Origin: Gamsiella multidivaricata
Taxonomy: Eukaryota; Mortierellomycota; Mortierellomycetes; Mortierellales; Mortierellaceae
NCBI RefSeq assembly: GCF_025024155.1
Contig: NW_026251722.1
Location: 124,001 to 188,000, forward strand
DNA: 64,000 bases
Reading direction: 5' to 3'
Made by a program: the position numbers and the translations under genes. A model generated the notes under the pieces. That model had not been told where the DNA came from, did no database searches, and saw only the letters and a program-made list of their open reading frames with translations. Shown here in pieces: positions 1 to 11,722 of this stretch. Positions within the stretch are counted from its first letter, which is position 1, and the number at the start of each line of letters is the position of its first letter.

Positions 1-226
1 TTGAGCAGCAGACAGGACTTTCATTTCCGCGCGGAGAGTTAGGGTAGCGTGACAGGCTATTACCATTTGTGGAATTCACCGGTGAACTTTATTTTTCTGA
101 CATATAGGGTTATGTGGCTTGACATTTGTGACTGCTACTTTCATTCCTCTCCTCGCTTTCAAAGAGAATGCTTCGTCTCTCATCAGCAACCAGTGTACTC
201 CAGGATTAATATTGTTCATCTCCAGC

Positions 227-1569
227 ATGTCGCATTTCAAAAGTGTCACCAGCGAGTTTAAGAAGCGTCTGGCGGATCAGCCCGTCATCAAGCGTGCTGT
301 GGTCACACCTCTGGCTGCTCAGGATGACGGCCCGCTATACACATCTTCAAATGCCAATCCGAACAACAATGGATTGCAAGTCTTCAAGACCAGCAAGAAG
401 AAGAAGACTGAGGGTACATATCGACATGCGTGTGTGTCTGTGAAGAACTGCAGTATGTGTAAGATAAGGCAGCATGCTAAACACTTTGCCCATGCTTTTT
501 TTTTTTTTTTTTTTTCCTATATTACTAAATAGTGTACTCTCAACCGCAGGACACAGGAGCAGGCAAACATATCATGAGTTTGGTCCTTAGTGCCATCAAC
601 TTTTTGAAGGTACAGCTTTAGCCAATTTGTGGGAAGAATATATATCAACATGAGACAGTCTATGATACCGAACTGAATGCTGACAGCAATATCGGACCTC
701 GACTCAAATATGATTTTTTCAGTCGACAGATGAACCACAGACGGTCGAGGATATGAAGCGTAAAGGAAACGTTGATCTGGATGCCAACCCTGAGCTCTAT
801 GCCCGACTGAAGGCTAATGAGAAAGTAGATTATAATGAGCGGGATGGCACGTTTGCCTACAAGGTACGTATGCTGTCATGAAGTTGTGCATGGTTTCTAT
901 TGCTGATATTTTTTCGGCTGTATCCTGGGTGGATGGACTCAATTGATTAACATGCTTCTGTTACTGTTGCTGGTGTTCATTTCTTGTATTGCTTCAGCCA
1001 ACATATCAGATCAAGAGCAAAGAGGATTTGTTTATGATGCTGGAAAAGCGGAGACATGAAGGAGGGATGGACTACAAGGAACTGAAGGACTCATATTCAA
1101 AACTCTTACAGGCGGTGGAAGAATTGGCAGCAGAGGGCAGGATATTGGTGGTACGGAATAAGGATGGCAATCCGAGGGTTCTTTTCTGGAATGATCAACG
1201 ATACAACACTGCCATGGATCCAGGTACGAAGACCATTTTCTTTATTTTATTATTCGTGTACCACCCTGATGTGGGGAACAATCGGAAGAGAAATTTTGAT
1301 TGATCTGGATGCATTTCTTTTCTTTCTTCCCTGCTCTCTTCTCGTTCGATAGAGTTCCGTCAGATTTGGCACAGGCTGCGAATCCCGGATGAGATTGATC
1401 TGCCAAAGGAACTGGAAAAAGCAGGGTTGACACATATGCAGGTGTTTGATAAGAAGGGACCGGGCGACGTACCGAAGCGCAAGCAAGTGCGCCGGAACCG
1501 AAAGATGAAGATCACGAACACGCATATGAAGGGCCTGGATCTTACCAAGGACTTTGTCATTCAAAAGTG

Positions 1570-1570
<1 letters not shown>
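227..1570 (+). CDS. TFA2: Transcription initiation factor IIE subunit beta
   Basis: General RNA polymerase II factor; the beta subunit pairs with TFIIE alpha and helps recruit TFIIH and hold melted promoter DNA in the nucleus. I read five exons: 227-413, 557-609, 723-863, 998-1223 and 1353-1570, all with GT-AG borders and a continuous frame ending in TGA. After a short Lys-rich N-terminal region, the winged-helix core spans exons 2-4 (HIMSLVLSAINFLK, then PTYQIKSKEDLFMML and GRILVVRNKDGNPRVLFWND). The basic C-terminal tail (PKRKQVRRNRKMKITNTHMK) is typical of the family. The start at 227 was chosen because upstream codons in frame look like untranslated sequence and residues from MSHFKS onward resemble the family N-terminus. 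Intron 1 carries a 20-nt T run and a TTACTAA-like branch site. The family call is strong; small exon borders could shift by a few bases. Confidence 0.9.

Positions 1571-1600
<30 letters not shown>
1570..1600. repeat. 31-nt poly(A) tract abutting the TFIIE beta stop codon
   Basis: A run of 31 A residues begins with the last base of the TGA stop. The gene still has its introns, so this is not a processed retrocopy; it is either a long genomic homopolymer in the 3' UTR or an assembly-sensitive site. Confidence 0.9.
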
Positions 1601-1605
<5 letters not shown>

Positions 1606-2388
1606 TCACTCCATCCGACTTCACTTTGCTTTTTTACTTCTCCAGAAGCAAATGCTGCTGCTGCAAGAGTACATCCATACTGACACAATTGTGCACACTC
1701 CAGGCTTCAAGAGGATACTCATCTCATCATACATACTGGTTGGCGTATTTTTAGATGAGCGGTAGCCTAGCAAAAATAAAAGATAAAAATAAAAAGGTAT
1801 GAGGTTGCTTTGGAAGGATAGGACGACGAGATAGAGGAAGCCCTGCAGATTCCGCAGTGTACTCGGATTGTTTGTGGCAGAAACTGGGGTTGCTCAGCTG
1901 CATACGTAAGTAGGTGGACTGTGCTGCAATTGCGGTTGCTGGAACAGCGAAAGGGCAAGAGACGGTAAAAAAAAATAAAAAAATAAAAAAGGGCTCTTGG
2001 GTAATGATGAAATACATCTACTTGAGCACGGAGCAAGTGCCCGTCTAGTAGCCATATGAAGATAGTTTCCATAGGTTTATCCATCCGAGCCAAAGGGAAG
2101 GGATTCGCTGTAGCAGAATTCAGCCTGAAAAGGGACAACCCGACAGAAGAGGTCGTTACCCTCTTGTGTCCCATGGATATACAAACGTACACACCATTGT
2201 GCACATGTACACATGCTGTAAATGGACGACATTTGTAGACGACACCTGTAGATATACGTGTAGGGAGGTGAAGTAAGCATGAAAATAGAAGAGGACGTTC
2301 ATCGCTCATTAGAGACCATGAAAGAAGGCAGGATTCAGCTTGCTCTGAGCATGCAGACAAGTACAGAACTGTACATGTAGTTGCCTGA
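1601..2388. other. Intergenic, nothing recognised
   Basis: Downstream of TFIIE beta. Open frames on both strands are short, interrupted and rich in low-complexity A/T runs. I see no domain, splice-linked exon set or RNA gene here. Confidence 0.5.
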
Positions 2389-2770
2389 TCATGTATAGAT
2401 AGACCCACAACGATAGTTGGATTGTGCGTGACAAAAAAACGCTCCCCCAATGCGAATGCTATCTATCCCTGGCTCTACAACGTCATTGAGGACCCTATTG
2501 AGTTCAGATGGCAGGGCTTTACAGCGCATTTCCATCGTTTGTTTTGAAGGTTCTACATCGCTACAAAGTTTTGTCATTTCTTCATCACCCCTGGATCTCG
2601 CTGCTAAATCAACTTTTTGCATCTCAGCGCACGCCATTGTCGTCTCAAGCACCAGTTTGCTTACACTAGCCGCAAGCATTTTTCAAAAACCATTTCCTCA
2701 TCGAAGCCTTGGATGCTGTGGAAGATAGCTTCGACAACTATTAATAAACTATATATCAGAAATTTTACGG
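2389..2770 (-). CDS. Possible exons of an uncharacterised protein
   Basis: I do not recognise this. On the minus strand a frame of about 96 codons ending near 2389 has a charged, protein-like composition (for example GDEEMTKLCSDVEPSK and LPSELNRVLNDVVEPG). A second frame just upstream reads AIFHSIQGFDEEMVFEKCLRL and ends at a GTGTAAGC donor-like site. The two cannot be joined in phase by a clean GT-AG intron that I could find, so this may be a decayed gene or chance. The opposite strand is also partly open. Treat it as a weak candidate. Confidence 0.22.
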
Positions 2771-2967
2771 ACAACGATAGATTTTGTGTAACAATCAGAC
2801 AATGGGCGATGGGTTTATACATTGGCATGTAGACAAAGGAACTGCCTGCTGTTGCGGATGAAGATGATTATTCGCTTCAAGTGGCCAAGGCACTCTTCAT
2901 ATCAATAGGCGACGGATACTGAAAGAAGAAACGTCGTAGGTTAAATGCTGTTCCTGTTGCCTCCTAG

Positions 2968-3117
2968 CCTTCCCACATGAAGGTGTCACAGGCTCGAATC
3001 AAGAAGTGGCAGGACCTTCGCCCTACCGACAGCGCGCACATTCGTATCAACAATCACAAGCGGATTAAAGGGAGAAAGCCGACAAAAGAGGAGCGTCGAG
3101 CCATTCTATATCGCTAA
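2968..3117 (+). CDS. Possible C-terminal exon, uncharacterised basic protein
   Basis: After a CCTCCTAG acceptor-like site the plus strand is open to TAA at 3115-3117. It reads a short basic stretch beginning MKVSQARIKKWQDLRPTD and ending KGRKPTKEERRAILYR. The composition is strongly protein-like, but no upstream exon could be linked with confidence. The frame contains an ATG at 2977, so a 45-residue stand-alone peptide is also possible. Function unknown. Confidence 0.25.
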   Translation, partial: PSHMKVSQARIKKWQDLRPTDSAHIRINNHKRIKGRKPTKEERRAILYR

Positions 3118-4311
3118 GAGTGTTGCAAACCAGGGAGAGAAAATGGCAAAGCTGCTTCGACAGCCGAACCTATGGAACAATGTCAGAGATGTTGTATTGA
3201 ACAGAAATATTAAAACTACTAGTATTCAAGGCACGCGCCTCTTTTACTTGAACCTCGGTCTTTACCAGATAAAACACCTTCACCGCTGAACACCCCCCCT
3301 TTGACTTTTGCAACGGCGCGCTCCCAGACTTGAACCTATTTCATCTTAACTGTGTTTTCTTTGTTGGACTGGTTGGCAGTGGAAAGAGGATGGCTATTTT
3401 GAGCAATCCATCCCTTTGTTGGCCTCTCTCGGTTCAAAAGGTAATGCGACCGCAGGGTCTATTCTGTGCGAATCATAGACGGAGATATATCAGGCATCTT
3501 GTCCTCTTATTTCCCCGCATCTATCAAGGCCTGCCGAAACAAAAGGCTTCGCGTTCTTAACAGTGCATGCATGCGTTCATGCCCATACAATCTGCGCCTT
3601 TTGGCAACTCTCCATTGCTCCCTACCTTGCAATGCACCTCATTTCACCAAAGCACACCTTTGACTTTATCAATCCTTCGCCTACCCATCCCCGACTTTCT
3701 CTCAGGACCATGCTACAATGCAAAACCTGACTTTTATCCCTGATCTCGGGTGGCATACGAAAGCCCAACAAGCCCAACAAGCCCAGCAGGCCCAGCTCGC
3801 GCTTTTTTTTTCTAAACTACTCCTCATCCTAGTCAGCACCACTATCACCGTCAGCCAGCAAGCACTGGAGTCATCCTCAAGCTCTCGACATCCAAGCACG
3901 ATGCCAAAGTGAAGTGGGGATAATGGTAAGGTTGCTTCAGTGCTCTGGTATTTTATTCTACTAACATAGAACTATAAGCCCGCGCTCTTCGATCCACCTC
4001 TTCGGAGCACGATGTCATCTGTATTACTACATTTCGATTCAATTCAATTCAATTCAACTAAATGCCCTAATGGTTTGACTTTTCCTTTTCCTTTTACTCC
4101 CCCTTCTCTTCCCTCCTTTTATCCTCTTTCTTCTTTCTTTCCTTCCTTCCAACACTTTCCTTCATTCCCTCCCTCCCTCGTTGCAATCTTTCACCGACAC
4201 CCACGTCTTCCTCTCTTCCTCGCCCTCTTTCTTTCTTCTCACATTCATACACCCTTAACCTTCGCAACCCTGCCTTTCCTCCTCCCCTTCGCCTTGACAG
4301 TGCCTGCAAGC
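3118..4311. other. Intergenic and probable 5' leader of the FHA-RING gene
   Basis: No supported gene. It contains a short tandem repeat of GCCCAACAA-like units (about 3766-3796), an ATTCA repeat (about 4029-4050) and a long C/T-rich stretch (4080-4260) directly before the next start codon. The C/T-rich stretch is the usual look of a fungal core promoter or 5' UTR. Confidence 0.5.
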
Positions 4312-7300
4312 ATGAGTATGCCTACTAGCAGTAGTCATGCCACCACCCAGGCACCAGCAGCAACAGTCACCGCCACCACATCGACTCCAATTGCCACCAA
4401 TGGACCAACGTCCACTGCTGCTACTGTACCCCATATTCGAATCGTCCCTCACCTGGACGCACCACGGTCCCTCCACTTCGAGGTTGTCGACAAGGACGTG
4501 CCCGAGGGCTTTGTCCTCAAAATCGGACGCTTCACAGATAAGCAGAACCTGCCCAACAGGGTCACTTTCAAGTCCAAGGTCGTCTCGCGTGGACATGCCG
4601 AGATCTTTACAGAGCATGGAAAAGTATGAATAACCGGTCTCTCTACTTTTTCTCTTTTGAAACATGGATGCGTTATTTTGTCTTATTTATTTATTTTTTG
4701 GCTTGAAAGACGCGCCGGTGGGGTTGTTTGATTTAGCAAATGCGTGTTGTTGATGCTGTTGGTGGGGAGCGGAAGAGGGGGGTTTTTTTTGCATATAGTA
4801 ACCGTGTTCGGGACTCGCATATTTGTTTGCTAGTGTTGGCATCGGTTTTTGGTTGGTCTCTTGTCCCTTGTCCTTTGACTTTATTTGGTGTGGCGGTCCG
4901 GACTCGCTCCTGTCACCATGCACATGACCCACACAGCGGAGCAATACTTGCAAACAAACTTGCACAAGGGAAACACAAGGCACGACAAAACTGCGAATGG
5001 CGGGCAAAATGGCGTTTTTACATCCTCGCCCATCTATCGGTTTGGCTCAAAATGGTCAAGGTTGCAGGTCTTCCACGAAGACCGAGAAGGGGGATCGATG
5101 GACGGAGACATAACGACTAAAGGTCTGAGCGGCAAAAGGAGGTGGGAGGGAAGTAAGGAAGACAGCCTGGGCAAAGCGGGACAGGATCTCTATTCGCATC
5201 TCCCCTTCTACTTTTGTTTCCACAAATCTATCCCATGGGCTCGTATGGCTGTATTTGCTGCAGAGACTATGGCGGGACTATATGGTCTTGGATGACCAGA
5301 AACGTCTAAATTACACTTTAGTCCCAATATTACAAAGTGACGAGAAGGGGCGGGACTTATTTTATTGGTACATCTTCTTTCTCTCTCTTTTTCTCTCTCG
5401 AACAATTGTCTTGTCTACCACTTTGCTCAAAAAAGGGTATAGACTGAACATGAAAAAGATGGAGCCGCGCTCTAATGCTGAGGACAATGCTGGAGCAGAC
5501 TGGCGTTATGCACTTTATGCCGCTGTTTGTGCTTTGTGTACCCAACAGGGCAATGGGTGGATGAATGACCAGGAGGGCAAAAGAAAACATAAAAAAACTC
5601 ATCCTTCGCGGACACATTTTATTTTCCTGCATGATATATTGTACGACTAAAAAAAATGGCATCGAACTGTGCAAATAATTTACATGCCCTGCAATACCAT
5701 CATGAGACAGTTCAGGTACATGTACTTGACCAAATCTACTCACGCGCTTCCTTGTACTCCCTATTGTCTCGCACGTAGTTCTTCATCCGCGATACGAAAT
5801 CATCCTCAGGCACATTCTTGAACCATGCCCGACTTTCACCCCCCGGTATCGAGTCGAGACCCACGCTGCTCAAGGACGGCGATGTCATCCAACTCGGAGT
5901 TGATTATCAAGGAGGCACCCAGGGTAGGTCACACGAACTATGCCTGTTTCCCTTTAACTAAATACTGTGCTAGGAGAGTATCTTTAGCAGGGCAGGGACC
6001 ATCCTTCAACACATTACACAAAAAAACATGCGCGTGTCTTCAAAGTTCGAAATTCAAAGGGAAAATGTCGCCTAGAAACCGACCAGGCGAGCTGAATTAT
6101 CCATCGAATACGACATTTTGGCAGGAGTATCACCCGTAAAGGGACACGTATACCAGGGACAGCATCCATAAAGCAACCGACCAGACAAAGAAATCGACAG
6201 GCGTACAAAAATAGTTGGCTTACTTTGAATGGGGCCACAACAGCTTCAGGAAAGCAGCCCGCATCATAGTTCCGCAAAGTCTCGGCTGTAGACCTATCGC
6301 GCTGGCTGTTAGGCTATCGCCTTTTAAGACTTGCAGATCACTTTTTCGGGCCTGAAGGGTGCTCAGCATGTATTGGTATGTTGCGCAACTGAAATTTTAA
6401 CCATTCTGCTGTAATCGACCCGATGGATGTGTAGAAATATACCGATGCGTCAAGATGAGACTGGAGCTCAACCGATCGTGGCAGCAGCAAGCCAATCCCT
6501 TTAGGTAAGAAGCGATGCTACCCCTCGTGCCTTGCAAGCATACCGATTCTCCATATTTTTTTGGCGGTCATGAGTTGTAAATGACATAACATGGCATTCA
6601 GAAGTTGTTATGGTCGCGTATGGCCTTCCCCCCTTTTTTTTTCTACACACCGCATTGTTTTTTTTCTCTATGCCATGTGTCATGAGTCAGTCGAGTAAAC
6701 TAACTGTATCAAACTCTGGTCCTTGAACTTTGTAGGGAGAATACACTAAAGGCCATCCGGTCCTTGACGACTGCCAATGCTTCGTGCGCTACGGATTGCT
6801 GTATCTGTCTCTTCCGTATTGCATCCTTCCAAGCGCTCTTTGTCGCGCCATGTTCACATGTTTACCACTATAAATGTATCCGGCCGATGTTGGTCTCCAA
6901 CCACCCAGGCTTTCTATGTCCGCTTTGTCGAACATTCGCTGATCTGGAGGATGTAGTCGAGATTGACGATCCAATTGAAGAAGAGATGCCTTTGCAGAGT
7001 AAGTCAGCCTACGCCTCATCTGAGCTCGACGGAGCAACTGTACCGTTAAATGAATTAACTCATCGTTGTTGGTTGTCCGTCTCACTTACTCTATAGGTCC
7101 TGTCGCTGCTATCGAAAGCAGACATAATTCGGTTGAGCAGATCAATGAGATCGAGCCGGCGGCGGTTGCGCAGCAGGTTGAGGCAGAACCAGTAATAGCA
7201 GCGATAGAAGATGTGTCTGAGCCAACACCTGCTCCAGAGCAAGCACACACGTTCCAACCACCAGAAAATCGACCGCCACCATTACCGCTGGATGGAACAG

Positions 7301-8133
7301 GAACAGGATCCGACGATGCTGCAGTCTTGGCTGCAACAGAAACCTCTGCACCTAGTTCACCATCGTCGTCCTCGCGACCAGTGTCAACAGCATCCTCATC
7401 AGGCCAGCAAGAGCAAAGTTCAGTGTCTGCGACGGTGTGCCCTATGAACATTGTCAACGCCGGATCATCGTCAACATCGGTCGATTCTGCTGTGCAACAG
7501 TCACCTTCGGCAGCGTTCCTGATGGCGCCCTCCCCACCAATGTTTGTTACAAGCTTTGGAGTGTCCCCAATCCCATTCGCGGCACCGGCGTCTCCTAGAG
7601 AGTCATCAACGTCATCGCCTTCATCAGCACAGGAACTGGAGGACCAACATCATCACTCGCATTCGCACGTACCATCGAGTCCGTCAAGCCATAGTCATAT
7701 GAGCCACATGATCCAAAACTTTGTGAGGAATATCACGATCCCGCATAGGAACCGGAGCAGGACGAACTCGAGCTCGGCCGCATCCCCCGTGGTGGCGACC
7801 CACCACCAAGGAGCTTTGGTCGGTCATACTGGAGTAGCAGCCTTGAGCCAGAATTCAGGAGGAGGAGCGAGTACGGAGGTGTTCGGCAAGACTTTGGTGA
7901 TGACACCACCGGCGCCGAATGTGCTGCTGACCAGCAACAACCGCGCAAGCTCAGGCCACTCGGGCATTTCAGAACTTGGAGTCGTTTCAGAATCGAATAT
8001 GGAGCCTGGTTTGGTGGGCGGGGGTGTAGGCAGTAGTCAGCAGAGTAGCAGTCAGAGCTGCGATCGGGCTCATCGTGAGGGATCAGCTCCGCTGCATACT
8101 TCGCAAACGGTCGCGGCCGAGGCCTCTGTGTAA
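4312..8133 (+). CDS. FHA-RING E3 ubiquitin ligase, Dma1/Dma2 type
   Basis: Predicted E3 ubiquitin ligase of the fungal Dma/Chf family, whose members act in spindle-position and septin checkpoints and bind phospho-Thr partners through the FHA domain. Five exons: 4312-4623, 5779-5923, 6435-6504, 6736-6998 and 7097-8133, giving 608 residues. The FHA domain (about residues 60-150) shows the conserved GR, the SRGHAE core at the end of exon 1 and DTKSSSGTFLN at the start of exon 2. An exon-3 segment EIYRCVKMRLELNRSW matches the conserved post-FHA helix. The RING-type zinc site spans residues 197-240 (CCIC, CSHVYHYKC, CPLC) and is followed by LEDVVEIDD. The remaining ~350 residues are Ser/Pro/His-rich and probably disordered, longer than in yeast Dma proteins. 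Intron 1 is 1155 nt, unusually long for this locus. Start chosen at the first ATG after the C/T-rich leader that keeps the FHA domain whole. Confidence 0.88.
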
Positions 8134-8340
8134 AAAGAGCAAAGTGCAACGCAGCACAGCACAGCTGAGGGACCGTATATATAATCATGAGCGCGACGCA
8201 ATCGAGGACATTGCATACCAAAAAGATGAAAGCGCATTTGTAAGATACACATTGTAGGAGGGGGAAAAAAAGGAAAATTCAATAAAAACAAGTAAAATAT
8301 CGATGATAATGCTCTATGTTCGTATGTACTTTATTACAAG

Positions 8341-9949
8341 TTAATGTGCATTTCTTTGCCGTGTGGATGACAGGCGGGGTATCGGGGAAGTGACTCTAGA
8401 AGTCGGTGTCGATGTCTTTACAGATGCTGAACCTGCAACGGTGGTGGTAGTATCATCTGTTCCTGGGGCAGCAGGGTTGCTGTTGAAGCTGAAGAGGGTC
8501 ACGCATCCAATAACAACAATCGCGGAGATGAACTTCCATTCGTTGAAGCACTGGGCGGACGAGACTCCGCAGAACAAATAATGGCTCATGACAAAGACCA
8601 GGACGGCACGCAGGGACTGCATGATGCCGACCGCGATATTGTTAATCCTCGAGAGGAGCACGTAATAGTTGAGCGAATGCAGCATCGAGGAGATCGTTAC
8701 AAGGGGATAGACGAGCGCGATGCCGAGCCAGCTGCCTTGATGCTCCTGAACAACCTCGATGACCTCTGTCTGCCAGTTCGGGATGGTGTGGATGCAGAGA
8801 TAGACAAAAGTCAAAAGCGAGGCGTAACCTCCAACCATGGAGCAGACCTTCTCGGGGATGGGCTTCGGTCGGAAGGTCGAGAGGACTTTGTCGGAGAGGA
8901 CGTAGACGCACGCGTAGAGAAATGTCGCACCCAATGTCACCAGCGCCCCGAAGGACTTCTCGAGCCCTAGAAAGAGAAAAGTAAACAGTGTGTCAGCAAT
9001 TTATTTACATAGCCTTGCTCTTGGTAGTAATGACCATTGCGTATCCAATGAATAGACCAACGTGTCACAGGTACGCGCAGACACAGCCTTGCTAATTTCT
9101 ACAACAAGGATCAAAATAGAGTGTCCTATGATTAAACTTACAGCTTTGAACAGGGCCGTCAGGCGATGCATCCTGGACGGTGCCGACGGCACTGATGGCC
9201 AGGCCAAAAGTGACACCAACGATCGACAACCATTGAATATTATTAAGTTCCCGGGCGAGGAAGATCCGTGTCAGGATCGCACACCAGATCACAATAGAGC
9301 TGTAGATCACTTGGTACATCTTCGTAGCGATGAATATAAAAGAAATGAACAAAGAGTGTTAACGAACCTTTTTCTGAGCACCATTCGCATAGACATAAAT
9401 GCGCGCGTGAGCAAAATGGAATAAAATAAAAGCTTACTCCACTGCCAACATAGAAGAATCCGATAGTGACCAGAGCGTTCGCAATCACATCCATGACCGC
9501 GACTTGGATAACGGGCCAATGGAGTCCCAGTTTCGACTTTTTTTCCGCTGTCTTTGACGAGGAGTCTGAAACGTCCATCGAATGATCACCTGTATGGATC
9601 TTTCGGAGCCGCTGTTTCTCCATGTCAAGGTTATCGTAGTCGTCATCGTCATCTTCATCTTCGTTCTCATCCTCGTGGCAATGGCCAATGTTATTGCTTA
9701 CAGAGTCATGGTTTGATTTACTGCCATTGTTATTGTTGTTGTTGTTGTTGTTGCTGTTGTTGTTGCTGGTGCTTCCGGTTTTGTTGACGAGGAGCCCGAC
9801 ATGACTTTTGATGCCCTGATCCTCAACATCACGCTATTTTCACGAGAGCAACATGCAAGGGATAGGGATAGGGATAACAAAAATCGATTAGATTGCGTTT
9901 TTTGATAAAGAACCCCAACTGATAAAATATCCTTGTGCCTCCCCTCTCC

Positions 9950-9983
<34 letters not shown>

Positions 9984-10993
9984 TACAGGATGGGTCTCTG
10001 TCATCTCATGAAAGTCCGTGGTCAAGACATCGTACTCGACATGGGCGTTGCATCCCGCTGCTGTGGCCAATCGACGCTGTTTCCTGTCCGCCCACCATGA
10101 CTGCAGCGCATAGACCAGCCCGACACTCATCATCCCGATATAGTTGAAGAATACGGTTAACATTGTTGTTCCGGCTATGAGGATACAATAGGACAAAAAA
10201 GAATATTCGAAATAGGTATAGAGTTACGAAAAAAAAAAAATGGGACTGTGGTTAGCAAACAAGTTTCTAAAGTCGTTTTGTCTAGACAATGCAGCCGGGA
10301 GTCTGAATACGCATAGTGTAGTCCGGTAGAGATCTGTATTGTAGAGGAAAGTTCGCATAAAAGATGGGCCTTACAAGCTGCTCCCTGATAGTAAAGCCAT
10401 TGAACTGCAATGGTCGAAAAGATTCCAGTGGCTAGGAACGAGGCTTGATGGCCAATGGTGCTCCACTTTGAGTAGCCCCGTTCAGCAGATGACGACGACG
10501 ACGATGAAGACGACGGATGCTGTTGGGCCGCTACCTGCTGTCGTTGCCGCTCATGCGAGTGCCGTTGTGAAGAAGGATCAGACTCGCCCATGAGGACGGG
10601 CGCTGTTAGTACAATGCTCAGCGGTTCAACGGCTGCAGCTGTGAGTGTTGCGACCGATATCTCGTCGTCCAATGATCCTTTTGGATGATGAGAGTAGTCT
10701 GGTAGAGAGCCATTGTCGTTGTTCTTGGGGCTGTTGCTCCTGTGCGGCAATAATGTCGAGTCGAGGGCCTTCATATGGTGACCATTGTCGTCCTCGTCCT
10801 CATAACCGTCGACGACGGCATTGTTGATCCGTGTGGGATGTTGCTGTCGGTGTTTCCGCTTGGCAACCGGGGTCGAGTAGGACGAGGTCGAGGACGAGAG
10901 GAAGGACCTCTGTTCCTCTTCCTGGTCAGAGGTCTCGCGGCTGCTGGTCGAGGGAGAGGATGGATTTGGGCCCCGGAGGGCACGTCGGGACAT
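8341..10993 (-). CDS. DMT-superfamily transporter, nucleotide-sugar-transporter-like
   Basis: Multi-pass membrane protein of the drug/metabolite transporter superfamily, probably Golgi or ER and probably moving a nucleotide sugar or related solute; the substrate cannot be read from sequence. Exons in coding order: 10993-10375, 10174-9987, 9821-9438, 9319-9142 and 8966-8341, 664 residues, all phases consistent. The first ~190 residues are a disordered Ser/Gln/His-rich tail. Paired helices follow (SFLATGIFSTIAVQWLYYQG; TVFFNYIGMMSVGLVYALQS). A cytosolic loop has a poly-Asn tract encoded by a GTT repeat and an acidic DEDDDDDYD patch. Then comes the typical second half: VIANALVTIGFFYVGSG, YQVIYSSIVIWCAILTRIFL, WLSIVGVTFGLAISAVG and ATFLYACVYVLSDKVL. 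The YSS-x-VI motif after GSG is characteristic of SLC35F-like members. It lies head to head with the GT10 gene, 730 bp apart, which suggests but does not prove a role in glycosylation. Confidence 0.78.
9726..9769. repeat. GTT/AAC trinucleotide repeat encoding poly-Asn
   Basis: An imperfect GTT repeat that reads as a run of about nine or more Asn codons in the cytosolic loop of the DMT transporter. Its length probably varies between strains. Confidence 0.8.
9951..9981. repeat. 31-nt poly(A) (poly(T) on the gene strand) just inside an intron
   Basis: On the coding strand of the DMT transporter this is a 31-nt T run that begins immediately after the 5' splice site GTAAG at 9986. Confidence 0.9.
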
Positions 10994-11722
10994 TTTTTAT
11001 TCTGTGCGCCGTGGAAGGTGGGAGCAAGAGAGAGAAAGAGTAGAAAGTTGGCGGACTGGAGGAAAGGATGGGATGGAATGAATAGGATGAGAGACACCAT
11101 CAGGGGAAGCAGCAAAGGGGCAGCCAGCCCTTAAGCACCTTTTGAATTGGTTCTTTGAGTGTTCCGCTGGGCGTTGAGCGTTGGACGTTGGGGGATAAAG
11201 TTCAACTGAAAAATAAGGTATCGAAACAAGAGCCCAGGATACCCTGGAGACCGCTGGTATAGATACCGGCGGTGACCTTCCTCTCCCAACGACTATATCT
11301 TTTGTGTGTACTGTAGCCTATGTAAATAGAAAGTCGATATACATGTGCATGTATACCTGAAAGTTAGGCCATGGTTACATCCAGGATCAAAAAAAAAAAA
11401 AGCTGCAGACTAGTCTGATTGCAATTGGCCAATGGGAAAGAGTTTCCCGTCTCACACCTTCGCCCCCGCCATTGTCTTCCCAACCGACAGGCCATCATCC
11501 CATCAACCTCCATCTCCTCCCTCTTTCAGTCCTTCCTTCATCCGCATCCCCCTCCTCCTTTTTTTCCATCCTCGGACCCTGCGATATACTCTACTTGGGA
11601 CTGGATCTCTTGGTAGGTATCGTCTACTGAACTGGCTGGCACAGCAAAAAAAATCCCGATCAGATCAATGGAACCAACTTCCAACAATTCAATCATCTAG
11701 ATCAGCAAGCTTTTCTAAACTC
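10994..11722. promoter_or_regulatory. Divergent spacer between transporter and fucosyltransferase
   Basis: This 729-bp region separates the two divergent start codons and should hold both promoters. The half near the transporter is purine-rich; the half near GT10 is C/T-rich (11455-11600). The GT10 frame stays open through the C/T-rich part back to an ATG at 11432, so a longer N-terminus cannot be excluded. No specific operator recognised. Confidence 0.45.

Noticed and set aside
4624..5778. Several open frames in the long intron of the Dma-type gene
   Set aside because: The GT-AG junction restores a perfect FHA core, and the intron frames lack domains or protein-like composition.
9851..9873. 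GGGATA short repeat as telomere-like sequence
   Set aside because: Only three units, inside a transporter intron; not a telomere or interstitial telomeric block.
11432..11722. 97-codon N-terminal extension of the fucosyltransferase
   Set aside because: The frame is open, but the sequence is C/T-rich leader-like and would bury the signal-anchor; the ATG at 11723 gives a normal type II topology.
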